In this document: piece after piece, positions 22,801 through 32,559 of the stretch
How positions within the stretch are numbered: position 1 is the stretch's first letter
How the letters are laid out: each line of letters starts with the position of its first letter
Assembly (NCBI GenBank): GCA_030386875.1
Contig: CM059575.1
Span: 16,020,293 to 16,084,292 of the forward strand
From: Morinoia aosen
Taxonomy: Eukaryota; Arthropoda; Malacostraca; Amphipoda; Talitridae
Direction: 5' to 3'
DNA length: 64,000 nucleotides
Position numbers and translations under genes: made by a program
Notes under the pieces: model-generated
Seen by the model: the letters and a program-made list of their open reading frames with translations, nothing else
What the model was told of the DNA's origin: nothing
Databases searched by the model: none

Positions 22801-22980
22801 ATGGAAGAGTTGAAGTTCTTTTTCTTCTTTTCTTCTTCTTTTTTTTCTGTTCTCTTTTCTTCCCCAAGCAGGACAGCAAGCAACGCTGCTCTGCCGACCG
22901 CAAGCATCCTGCCCCCTCCTCCCGCTCACACTCTGTCCTCCTCTGTCTTACACCCCAAACCCCCCCCCCCCCTTGCTTTC
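22801..22980. repeat. Pyrimidine-rich tract followed by a C-rich stretch
   Basis: A CTT/T-rich run (22,815-22,865) is followed by C-rich DNA ending in an uninterrupted C run of about 13 (22,961-22,973). It probably forms part of the 5' UTR/promoter of the retrotransposon. Confidence 0.5.
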
Positions 22981-23079
22981 CTACTGGCAGTCTCTTTTTA
23001 TCTACCTTTAAAAGGCGAGGTCTTCTACTTTAACCCAATGAACAAATTTTAATTTTTCTTCCTCTCTATCAACGTCACA

Positions 23080-25746
23080 ATGTATCAATATAGAACTCGT
23101 TCAACTACTCGGACTGTTGCCCCATCTGAAAAAACATCCTCCAGTACAGCTTCGCACGAAAAGCTCAGTAAAAAGCGTAAAGCACCAGCCATAAAGCGGA
23201 AAGGCAGACCTAATAAATCCGCCCCTGTGAATCCATCTGTTCAAGGTCCTCAAAGACTCAAAACGAAAAATGCTTCTCGGACGTTTGTGAAGTCTGGTAT
23301 CAGCAAGTGTTTCTCAGCCCCTGAAGCATCACTAATGACTGCAAAATCAGAGTCATCTGACACGGGCGAAAATCTCTCAGGCGCTGCTTGTAATAATTCA
23401 GCTCCCAGTAATAATTCATCTTCTCAAGTTCTGAAACCTGCTACGGGCACACCCGAAGCGAGTTCAAGAAATTCCGTACAAGCAGCACTCGACTCTCAAC
23501 CCCACGCTTTGGACTGTGTCCGAGAAGATTCATCGTCCACAAAGCCGAGAATCTTTAGTGAAGAAGATACGTCCTCACTGGCGGAAGCTGCCACAGCACT
23601 GCGAGCTCCTCCTTCGTCTCGCCGAAACGATTGCGTCATGGCGACGTCGCCCCTGCCCTGCGTCACTGAGAAAGCTCAAAATCGTTCACCGCCGACGGAA
23701 ACACCAACGTCATCGTTAGAACGCGATAAAATTTTGGATGTGTGCAACCAGTCAGAGAGTAAAAGGGGTAATTTTAATTATAATTTTAATGATAAATTGT
23801 GTGTAGACCTTTCAGGTGGCGAATTTATGTTTGAAAATGCATACGAAGCAGCTAGTACTGGCAGTAAAATACCTCAGAGCGTAAACTGCGAGGATAACGT
23901 AAGATTTTCAGTGGAGAAAAATACAACCAGACCTGTTACCGCCTTTGATGGGTACTTACATCCTCTCCAAATGAGCAGTTCCCAAACTATTCACGAAATA
24001 AATAACACGCTGTCTCTTACAGCTGCATTTCTCAATAAAGCTTTGAGACAAAATTGTCCCCCAAGCCCAGCGTCGATTTCTTCCACTGTATCAAATATTC
24101 AAGTGATTACAGAACAGCTTTTTGCTTTAAATTATCGTATCAGCGCTCATGATTTTACGCCAGTGGTAGCTGCGAGTAACCATCCTTATGCGAAATCCCC
24201 TTTAGACACTTTTCTCGTTGGAGACAATAGCCTCACAAAAATCAACAGAGATGACATTGATAGTGCATGCAGGATTCAGACCATAACTTCGGAACGTCTA
24301 AATGATTTCTATGATGAGATTGAACGCGCACCTCCTTTCAGGAACTATATAATTAGTTTCAAAGGTTTGAGCCTCTCGTCCCAAAATCTCACGAAATTAA
24401 AAAATTTGATCATGACAAAGAATCTTCTTTCTCGTATTTATGTGGTGAGTGGCTGCAGTGGGCAGCAATTGTACATGGCATCGAGCCTGTGCAGAAAAAT
24501 TGGTCTTAAACTGATTCCGCTGCGAGCAAATGTAAAAACCGGTCCTGTTGATGAAGCTTACAACAATGTCCGCACTTGGCCCGTTACGCGAGAAGACACG
24601 CATCATTTTCTTCAACAAATTGCTCTAAAATCACCTGTGAGACTAACTTCACATTTTATCTCCTGTGTCAGAAACTCCCATGATCTGAATGAAGAAATTA
24701 AATACTCTAATGCTTATTCAGAAAAGCAATATAGGTTGAATGATTGTTCTAAGTTGACCGCCTATCCACGTGAAACCTCCAGCAGCATAAACCGATGTTT
24801 GCCTTCATATAACAAACCCTCTCCTCCCCCCTCCTCCCGATGTTTGCCCTCATATAACAAGCCCTCTCCTGCATCCGCCACAAACAACTGCGGAGTGCCT
24901 ACAAAAAATAGGTTTTCATTGCTATCCAATGCTGATGAAGAGGATGAAAAGCCCCTCTCAGACACGAGTATAAATCAACATCCAATCACATACTCGGAAG
25001 CAGTAAAATCAATAGGAAGAGAGAAATCGCTGCAAAATTGCAGTCGACAATCGATGGAAAATCCACTACCCAACGGTATGCACAATCATCACCAGAAAAA
25101 TATAATTGACACGAGCATTTCTCAGTTCTCTGCAAATCCCCATACGAGAAATCACCACAGAACAGGAATTCAGAGCCAGAAAAACGTAAATTCCCCGCAC
25201 CTCTCAGAACCTCTTAATGATGAAAAAAGTGCGAAAAAAAACGTCTCCAGCCCCATTTATGAACGCATGAATTCCACAATGGATGAATTGAAACAATCAT
25301 GGAACATAAAACTGATTCCCACCAAAGCCGATGGACACTGCCTCCTCCACGCAGTAGCTCATCTACTTACAAAACAACCAGCATCAAAATGGAATTACAA
25401 TTCCCTAAAGGCTGCAATCAAAACAGAGAGTAAAGCAAACTACAGCACATATGCTAAGTTTTTTGACAAGAACAGTGGCGACATGCAAAACCTCATAGAT
25501 AATTACATTGACGAAAAACATTTTGACCAAGCTGCTGTAGACCTTATACCACTAATCATTTCAAATGTGACAGGCCAAAAACTTCTCGTCCTGGATGAAA
25601 AAGATCATTGTGTTTTGAAAATATCAGTCGTTCCCATTTCAGAGTTATCAAATAATAACCCTCCACTACTGCTCCATCGTAAAAACGATCACTACAGTGC
25701 TCTTGTCACACAAGGCAAAAATCAGACCGGGTTTACCTCATCTTGA
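23080..25746 (+). CDS. P2 ORF1 protein with C-terminal OTU cysteine-protease domain (888 aa)
   Basis: The N-terminus is Ser/Thr- and Lys/Arg-rich with a nuclear-localisation-like KKRKAPAIKRKGRP (residues 31-44). The middle is low-complexity. Residues about 378-515 have a predicted-looking alpha/beta pattern with VGDNSL (380-385) and a D506-T-H-H509, suggesting a degenerate SGNH-hydrolase-like fold. Residues about 738-875 form an OTU-type domain: D751-G-H-C754 with L-L-H following, and the C-terminal H871-Y872 in NDHYSALV. The catalytic Cys and His are both present. I saw no CCHC zinc knuckles. In known non-LTR elements ORF1 binds RNA; the role of an OTU domain there is not established. The frame ends in a single TGA directly in front of in-frame ORF2. 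Confidence 0.9.
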   Translation: MYQYRTRSTTRTVAPSEKTSSSTASHEKLSKKRKAPAIKRKGRPNKSAPVNPSVQGPQRLKTKNASRTFVKSGISKCFSAPEASLMTAKSESSDTGENLSGAACNNSAPSNNSSSQVLKPATGTPEASSRNSVQAALDSQPHALDCVREDSSSTKPRIFSEEDTSSLAEAATALRAPPSSRRNDCVMATSPLPCVTEKAQNRSPPTETPTSSLERDKILDVCNQSESKRGNFNYNFNDKLCVDLSGGEFMFENAYEAASTGSKIPQSVNCEDNVRFSVEKNTTRPVTAFDGYLHPLQMSSSQTIHEINNTLSLTAAFLNKALRQNCPPSPASISSTVSNIQVITEQLFALNYRISAHDFTPVVAASNHPYAKSPLDTFLVGDNSLTKINRDDIDSACRIQTITSERLNDFYDEIERAPPFRNYIISFKGLSLSSQNLTKLKNLIMTKNLLSRIYVVSGCSGQQLYMASSLCRKIGLKLIPLRANVKTGPVDEAYNNVRTWPVTREDTHHFLQQIALKSPVRLTSHFISCVRNSHDLNEEIKYSNAYSEKQYRLNDCSKLTAYPRETSSSINRCLPSYNKPSPPPSSRCLPSYNKPSPASATNNCGVPTKNRFSLLSNADEEDEKPLSDTSINQHPITYSEAVKSIGREKSLQNCSRQSMENPLPNGMHNHHQKNIIDTSISQFSANPHTRNHHRTGIQSQKNVNSPHLSEPLNDEKSAKKNVSSPIYERMNSTMDELKQSWNIKLIPTKADGHCLLHAVAHLLTKQPASKWNYNSLKAAIKTESKANYSTYAKFFDKNSGDMQNLIDNYIDEKHFDQAAVDLIPLIISNVTGQKLLVLDEKDHCVLKISVVPISELSNNNPPLLLHRKNDHYSALVTQGKNQTGFTSS
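25744..25746 (+). other. Single in-frame TGA between ORF1 and ORF2
   Basis: Codons run TCA TCT TGA CAA AGT. Both frames have coordinate modulo 3 equal to 1, and no other stop lies between 23,080 and 28,711. A TGA followed by C is a comparatively leaky stop context. Confidence 0.85.
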
Positions 25747-28713
25747 CAAAGTGCCGCTGCCCAGCCAAATAGTAGACTTTCTTACATAGCAGATGCTGGG
25801 CCAAACACCCTGGGCAACTTAGACAAAATCGATAAATACCCTGAACGATCCCATCGAGATAGTAACCTCGCTACCTTTAAAAAGAGTGCTAATATAGGTA
25901 AAATCAAAATCAAGCATGTAAATGCTCGAAGCCTGAATGGTAAATTGGATGAAATCAGAGTAATGTTGGTCACTGAAAAAATTGACATTTTGTGTGTCTC
26001 AGAAACATGGTTTGATTCACGAACCCAAAGTTCATTTTTTAACATTCCTGATTACGTGTTGTACCGCTACGATGGCGCTAAAACCAGCCGAGGTAGTGGA
26101 TCTTGTATTTTTGTGAAAGAAATGTACTCAACATCTTCACTACTAGTGAATAAAGTTTGCGAAGGCATTGAAATGGTTTGGTTAGAAGTGCAAATAAATA
26201 AACACAAATCAATAATCATTGGCAGCCTTTACCGGCACCCATCGTCTCCCCTAAATCGAACACTAGATTTCATTGAGGAAACCTTCAAAGAAATCCTTCA
26301 GGCAAAAAAATCATTCTTTGCTTTCGGAGATTTCAATGTTGACCTAGCGGACAAAAACAATCAGCTAAGCAAACTATTGTATAAACTAAGCTTATCACAA
26401 ATGGTCAAAGAACCGACTCGCATCACTAAAATCTCTGCAACTCTCCTCGATCTAGCAATCACAAATAATCCCACCGCAATACTTAGTACAGTAATATCAC
26501 CTTCTATTTCCGATCACCACTCTATAGAATGTGAAATTAATATTGCGAAGGAAAGACAAAAATACCGCTTAATGACCTATCGCTCGAAAAGGCACTATTC
26601 AGCAGAACTATTTCAAGAAAAACTACTCGATAGGTCTACCGAATTCCAGAAAATGATGCAATCTGACGATGTTGATATACAAGTGTCAATTTTCAACGAG
26701 AACTTCACAGCAGCTCTCGACGAATGTGCACCTTACGTCACCAAAAAAACCAAGCCAAAACGAACTGTTTGGATCACTGACGAAGTTAAAGAGATGAGCA
26801 GAATAAAGAAAGCTAACTTGCGAGAGTACAAAAACAATAGATCAAACAGTACCTTATACAAGAGATATAAAGAACACGAAAAGATTCTTCGAAAGAAAAT
26901 CACTGAAGCGAAACAAACTCACTTCCACCAGGCACTGATAACGGCTAAAAATAACCCGAAGCGAACTTGGGAAATCATTAGTGAGGTAGCCCCGTATAAA
27001 AATTTAGATCGCATAAGTAATTTTGAAAATCCCTTGGCAACAGCCACGGATTTCAACACATTCTTTTCAAAAGTAGGGGCTCAAGTTTTCAGTGAGGTGT
27101 GTACCAATCCAGATGAAACGACAATTGAAAATTCATGCCCCACTGCACCCTCGAGGACTGATGTCAAGTGGAGACCACGCCCTGTCGATTTACCAGAGTT
27201 ACGAAACATCTTATACTCACTAAAAAACACAAAGGCAGTTGGACATGATGGTATCAGTCTTCAATATATCAAAGACAGTTTCCCTGTTACAGCACCATGG
27301 ATTCGTCTGATAATTAATACATCAATAGTAACCAACACGTTTCCAAACCAATGGAAACACTCCATTATTAGACCGTTGCACAAAAATGGTGACCTAAATA
27401 CAGCATCAAACTACAGGCCCATCAGTCTTTTGCCTGTCATGTCCAAACTATTGGAGAAAGTGGTGACAAATCAACTGTCATTTCACCTGGACGAGTCAAA
27501 TCTACTCCACCAAAATCAATATGCCTATAGAAGGAATACTAGCACCCAAGACGCTCTGCTCAATATATCTGAAAAAATATACAGTGACATCGATCAAAAG
27601 AATGTAACACTCTTGCTGCTACTTGATCTCTCTAAGGCGTTCGATAGCGTCCAACATGAAAGACTTCTACGTAAAATACTGAACTTGGGAATAGACACGC
27701 AATGGTTTGAAAGTTACTTGTCAAATCGATCTCATGCAGTCCGCATAGAAAACAAATTGTCCCCATTCATTCAAAACAATTTTGGTGTTCCCCAAGGATC
27801 CATTCTTGGTCCGCTACTCTTTTCTATTTTCATTAATGATTTCCCTCCAATGCCTTCTAACACACGGATCTCAATGTATGCAGATGATGTTCAAATTGCA
27901 ATAACAAGTTCAGTATCGGAAATACCACAGACGCAAATTAAAGCCGAAACTTTACTGACTAGCCTGAAATCATGGTACGACCGAAATGGTCTCAAATTAA
28001 ATGCTAATAAAACACAATGCATTGTTTTTGGATCCAAAGATGCAATTAAAAAAACTTCAGATCTTACTCTTGCAGTTGGAAATGATAAAATTAATGCATC
28101 AGAAAAAGTTAAAAATCTAGGTATCTGGTTCGATAGAAATATGTCCTTCAAATCTCACGTTGAGACTACTTGCAACAAAATCTACGGAACTTTAATGTTT
28201 TTTCATCGTATAAAAAGTATGCTAGACGAAAAATCCAGATTATTAGCTATTCAATCCCTTGTGTTATCGCGCATTGACTACTGCAGCCTAGTATGGGGAG
28301 ACTTACCTCAATACCTTCAAAGGGACTTACAAAAATGCATGAATTTTGCAGCCAAGGTGGTATGCAACGGTAATTATAAAAGAAGTGATCACGTAACCCC
28401 TCTCCTCAATAAACTCGGCTGGATTCCTATCCAAGAAAGGCTCCTCTTGCAGAAGGCCCAATACGTATTCTCCTCGTTATATCTTCCTCAGAGCAATGCT
28501 GAGATAGTGCGTTTCCATCCACCCACTGTAACCAATCAAAAACCAAACAGAAACAATAATGTCTTAGTCAACTATCGTTCATCTCACTTAGGGCAGAAGG
28601 CTCTGTCCATATCAGGCGCCTTACTGTGGAACAAACTTCCCCTGAATATTAAAGTCCCTCAAAGACCTAGAGAATTTAAAGCCAAAATAACTCGTCATCT
28701 TGTGTCTCAATAA
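25747..28713 (+). CDS. P2 ORF2: APE endonuclease and reverse transcriptase (988 aa after the TGA)
   Basis: Residue numbers count from the codon after the ORF1 stop. Endonuclease motifs: NARSL at 59-63, SETW with the catalytic Glu near 86, GDFNVD at about 194, and SDHHS near 255-259. RT motifs: YRPISLLPV, DLSKAFD (Asp about 627), GVPQGSILGPLLF, YADD (711-714), then KNLGIWFD and DYCSLVWGDLP. It nicks the target and copies the RNA by target-primed reverse transcription. The first in-frame ATG is at 25,963, already past the NARSL motif, so a start there would remove part of the endonuclease. The start given here is the first codon after the stop, not a proven initiation site. Confidence 0.9.
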   Translation, partial: QSAAAQPNSRLSYIADAGPNTLGNLDKIDKYPERSHRDSNLATFKKSANIGKIKIKHVNARSLNGKLDEIRVMLVTEKIDILCVSETWFDSRTQSSFFNIPDYVLYRYDGAKTSRGSGSCIFVKEMYSTSSLLVNKVCEGIEMVWLEVQINKHKSIIIGSLYRHPSSPLNRTLDFIEETFKEILQAKKSFFAFGDFNVDLADKNNQLSKLLYKLSLSQMVKEPTRITKISATLLDLAITNNPTAILSTVISPSISDHHSIECEINIAKERQKYRLMTYRSKRHYSAELFQEKLLDRSTEFQKMMQSDDVDIQVSIFNENFTAALDECAPYVTKKTKPKRTVWITDEVKEMSRIKKANLREYKNNRSNSTLYKRYKEHEKILRKKITEAKQTHFHQALITAKNNPKRTWEIISEVAPYKNLDRISNFENPLATATDFNTFFSKVGAQVFSEVCTNPDETTIENSCPTAPSRTDVKWRPRPVDLPELRNILYSLKNTKAVGHDGISLQYIKDSFPVTAPWIRLIINTSIVTNTFPNQWKHSIIRPLHKNGDLNTASNYRPISLLPVMSKLLEKVVTNQLSFHLDESNLLHQNQYAYRRNTSTQDALLNISEKIYSDIDQKNVTLLLLLDLSKAFDSVQHERLLRKILNLGIDTQWFESYLSNRSHAVRIENKLSPFIQNNFGVPQGSILGPLLFSIFINDFPPMPSNTRISMYADDVQIAITSSVSEIPQTQIKAETLLTSLKSWYDRNGLKLNANKTQCIVFGSKDAIKKTSDLTLAVGNDKINASEKVKNLGIWFDRNMSFKSHVETTCNKIYGTLMFFHRIKSMLDEKSRLLAIQSLVLSRIDYCSLVWGDLPQYLQRDLQKCMNFAAKVVCNGNYKRSDHVTPLLNKLGWIPIQERLLLQKAQYVFSSLYLPQSNAEIVRFHPPTVTNQKPNRNNNVLVNYRSSHLGQKALSISGALLWNKLPLNIKVPQRPREFKAKITRHLVSQ

Positions 28714-29519
28714 TAATTTTTAGTTACAGAACATACTGAATGAGTACTGACGAATCTCATTTGCCTGGTATCTCCATTGCTGAACAATCTCCCTCGCTCA
28801 TTGTTTTATAATTCAAGATATCACACAACAGTTTGGAAGTATGCGTAGGTATTATGATTTGACCGCCTATACGTTGTCATTTGCAAACATGGTACCTATG
28901 TGTGTGTATGTTCATCAATTGCAGACATTCTGCACCATATTACAAAGATAATGTGTTTTTTTTTCTAATTTGAAATTGTAAAGCATCCATGTAAAAAAAA
29001 TTGAAAATAAATTCGTTGTGTGATCATCCATTTATACTGCAGTAATATGCTGATTCTGCTTATAGTTATATGCTTATAATAATGTGATACCTATGTTTGT
29101 TCATGAATTGCCGACAATTTGCGCCATATTTCAAAGATAATGTGATTTGTTTTCTAATATGAAACCTTTATAGGACATTAATGTTTTCTTTCTTATCCAC
29201 GTCCCACAATCGATTTCATGTTTCTGACTTAAGTAGACTGTCTTGTGCCACTATTTTTAGTACTAAATTTTATAAAATTCATGCTATAATAAAAGATATT
29301 TTTTCTGTTCCCCTCGATTGGAATTCTGGTTTATAATGGCTAGTTTATGCTGATATTTGCGCACATGCTTACTTGTATATATGTGTACGTGTGCACGCTA
29401 TGCGTATGACACTCTGTAGAATGCGTATGTATTGCCTCGATGCATAGAAATGCATTGGTGTATGCTTACGAGTTTGCTGTAAGTATGTGCGTGGGTATGT
29501 CTGTGCATGCGTATGTATA

Positions 29520-30373
29520 TATATCTACATGTATACGTGCACATATGTGTGTACTAAACTGACAACTAGCATTTTACTAGAGAAAATGGTCTTTTTTCTG
29601 TGCACTCTCAACTTGTAACATTACCTAACTCGTCATCTCTTTATTATTGTAAAGCATTCATGTACAAACTATACATTTGTTCTGCGATCATCCATTATAT
29701 TTAAATAAAATGCTTATTAACTAATGACCGGTATGTTAAAATTGTTGAATCAGAAATACAAAACTTATAATCTTCTTGGTCCTCATGCTTATGTGTACAT
29801 ATATGTGTATATATTCACATGTATGTGTGCACATATGTGTGTACTAGACTGACAACTAGCATTTTACTAGAGATAATGGTCATTTTCTGTTCACTCTCAA
29901 CATTTAACATTACCTAACTCGTCATCTCTTTATTATTGTAAAGCATTCATGTACAAACTATACATTTGTTCTGCGATCATTCATTATATTTAAATAAAAT
30001 GCTTATTAACTAATGACCGGTATGTTAAAATTGTTGAATCAGAAATACAAAACTTATAATCTTCTTGGTCCTCATGCTTATGTGTACATATATGTGTTCA
30101 TATTCACATGTATGTGTGCACATATGTGTGTACTAGACTGACAACTAGCATTTTACTAGAGATAATGGTCATTTTCTGTTCACTCTCAACTTGTAACATT
30201 ACCTAACTCGTCATCTCTTTATTATTGTAAAGCATTCATGTCCAACTTATACATTTGTTGTGCGATCATCCATTTATATTTGAATAAAATACTTATTAAC
30301 TAACGACCGTTATGTTAAAATTGTTGAATTAGAAATTCAAAACTTATAATCTTCTTGGTCCTCATGCTTATGC

Positions 30374-30380
<7 letters not shown>
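29520..30380 (+). repeat. About three tandem 290-bp repeats in the P2 3' UTR
   Basis: The word GACAACTAGCATTTTACTAG starts at 29,561, 29,851 and 30,140, a spacing of 290 and 289 bp. The intervening sequence is nearly identical between units 1 and 2 and slightly diverged in unit 3. A shorter related block (TAAAGCATCCATGTA) occurs at about 28,980, so the repeats arose from the UTR itself. Confidence 0.92.
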
Positions 30381-30409
<29 letters not shown>

Positions 30410-30490
30410 GTATGTGTGTGTGTATGTAAGTATATATATATATATATATATATATGTGCGTATATATATGTATATGGATTTGTATTTATA
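30376..30490. repeat. TA/TG microsatellite in the P2 3' UTR
   Basis: Two runs of (TA)n separated by TGTGTGTGTATG, directly after the third 290-bp unit. Confidence 0.9.
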
Positions 30491-30830
30491 TATTTTTTTC
30501 ATGCTTCCTTAAAATGACACTTTTGAACATTTGCCGAAACAAACGATTCATATATTATTTCCTGGCATCAATAATTGCGAAGTTTTATGTCATGTACATG
30601 TAAACTGTCAAAAGTGTTTTCACCCCACAATGAAAATGCATCGTCCATGAATTTGCGTTATCTCTTATAATTATCATGAAATGTATTGTCAAATGTAGCC
30701 CTCAATCATATCTTTTCGACTAGTGACACGAGTTTTTTCAATACTCGTGTGTGTGTATCATCTAAGTGTATTAATTTTAAGATATTTAAAAACCAATGAT
30801 TGAAATATTGTACAATCTCTATTGGAAATA

Positions 30831-30858
30831 AAGTTTTTTCTTTCTTTCTTTCTTTCTT
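30831..30858 (+). repeat. 3' tail of P2: TTTC microsatellite
   Basis: After GGAAATAAAG and a T run, TTTC repeats about five times, and then unique sequence begins. Short tandem repeats at the 3' end are common in CR1/L2-type elements and mark the site where reverse transcription starts. Confidence 0.7.
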
Positions 30859-30859
30859 C

Positions 30860-32400
30860 AAGGAAAAGTTCATTGATACACATTTCACTTACTTTTTTAC
30901 TAATGAAAAACTTCCACCGATGAAATAACAGCGCAAGGGTAAAATGGGCGTGGCTTGGCCCAAATCAAATTCATTCATTTTCACTGACTAATTATCTCTA
31001 TACCAAGTCACCGGGCAATGTTTAATGTGCCTTTCACCTCCATCTAATATTTTTCCCTCGCATCTTGTGTTTCATTTCGGTGCCTCTGAACTGAACTTAT
31101 GATTTCGACATTTTAAGCTCATTATACCACCCTCTGAAGGTTGTCATAATAGAGTCAAAATCGAATGAAAAAATGTCAAGGTATGTGAGCTTACGTAAGA
31201 GTCGATGAATAGGTAGAACGTAGTGGAAATTATGTTCACTCCCGTCCTAACATGTCTTGAAGTTCAGTGGAATAATTTTTGTTCACGCATGCGGTGAGTT
31301 GGTGTTTCACCAGTGTTGTGAGCGGATTTTTTTGGATGCGTATGTGATGTGATCTCTTTTATGCTAGGACGTATTATATATACGTACGCACGGCAGCTGA
31401 TGAAAGTTGCCAAGCTAGTTTCTCTTACTTTTTACTCTAAATGCTGCATTTTCTTCATTAAATATTAACTTGTTAGGTGACATCACTTCGTTTTATTGTT
31501 ATTGTCAAACTCATGCGTCATTGCATGTAAATATTTCATAAACGCAAAGGAAGTTAGTAATTTCATATGAAGGATGCACTGTGGCTTCGAATTAAACTGC
31601 AAATTTTCCGAAATCCGACACTTTCGAAACATTAAACTTCAAGTTTCCCTGGTCACAATCATTGCCTCTCGAAAGGCAGTGATCATCGATTTATGAGCTC
31701 TATGGAAATCAACATTTCATTACTGATTGTATTCGGATATTTTGATACCTACATTAATTTGACGGTGTTGAATTAATATCGGAGTGCAAGTCTACTCCCT
31801 CAGTGAACCGAAATTAGCAAAAGATACTGGTTCAACAGTACGAATGATTGTTTCAGTGTTTTATTCGTTTCTTAGAAAATGTTTTTATTCGCCTTGTTTG
31901 TCAATTACTCGTTTCTGACTCTCGAGAGTGTACTATGACTGCATTATATGGGTAGTTAATTTTACGAATGGCTCTTTCAGTATTGTAACGTGTTTCGGTT
32001 AGTATTAGGTAGCAATAATTTTCTGTTTCTGACTCCGGTGAATTTATTTATACTAGCATTATTTATATGGGAAATATCATAAACGCGTGGTGTGGTAAAA
32101 AATTTTATGAGTTAGTTACCTGGTATTCTAATCGATAAGTAAGCTCGAAAAGATAGCTTCGAATTTCTACCATGTAGGCCTTTTATCTTAGACGCAGAAT
32201 TATTTTCATCCACCTGTTTTACTTCGAACATTATTCCCTGATATTGCAAAAGATTAAGCTCATATTTCAACGTAAGTGGGCTCTTGCAAAAGCGCCTCTG
32301 GCATCCGCCTCTGGCATTATGTTTTATTATTACTTGTATAGTTATATGCATTATGAAACTCATAATAACTTGAAAAAGGGAATACGATTTATTTTTTCTC
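30860..32400. other. No recognised gene
   Basis: AT-rich DNA after the retrotransposon. No coding exon, RNA gene or transposon end could be supported. Confidence 0.45.
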
Positions 32401-32414
32401 TCAATTCTTTGTTA

Positions 32415-32550
32415 GATAATTGACGCTGGTATTATGATACCCATGCACGTTTACCAACTACAGATATTTATGTTAAGCAATTTTAAAGCCGAATGATGTA
32501 TTTTATATCATCTTCATTGAAAATAAATGTTGTTCTTTTTTTTGTCACAA
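32415..32550 (+). repeat. Decayed 3'-end fragment related to P2
   Basis: It shows the series GATACCCATGCACGTTTACC, a stretch like TTTTAAAGCCGAATGAT, GAAAATAAATG and a T-rich end, in the same order as the last part of the P2 3' UTR (compare 29,090 and 30,780-30,840). Confidence 0.5.
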
Positions 32551-32559
32551 TCGCGTCAA

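Larger units (their letters stand above)
22900..30858 (+). mobile_element. Near-complete non-LTR retrotransposon P2 (OTU-carrying ORF1, APE endonuclease, RT)
   Basis: Two long intact reading frames (23,080-25,746 and 25,747-28,713) are followed by a 3' UTR of about 2.1 kb that ends in GGAAATAAAG, T run and a TTTC microsatellite. The 5' limit is approximate. ORF2 has APE-type endonuclease and an RT of the CR1/L2/Jockey group: DLSKAFD, GVPQGSILGPLLF, YADDVQI, and a C-terminal LGWIPI segment. P1 at 14 kb is a truncated close relative. The intact frames suggest a recently active copy. Open questions are the precise clade and whether ORF2 is reached by stop-codon readthrough. Confidence 0.92.

Noticed and set aside
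24397-24618. Minus-strand open frames within 23-28 kb
   Set aside because: They are shadows of the long ORF1 and ORF2 frames.
22600-30880. Target-site duplication for the P2 element (AAGGAAA near 22,630 and 30,860)
   Set aside because: The match is short, the words are common in AT-rich DNA, and the 5' end of the element is not independently known.
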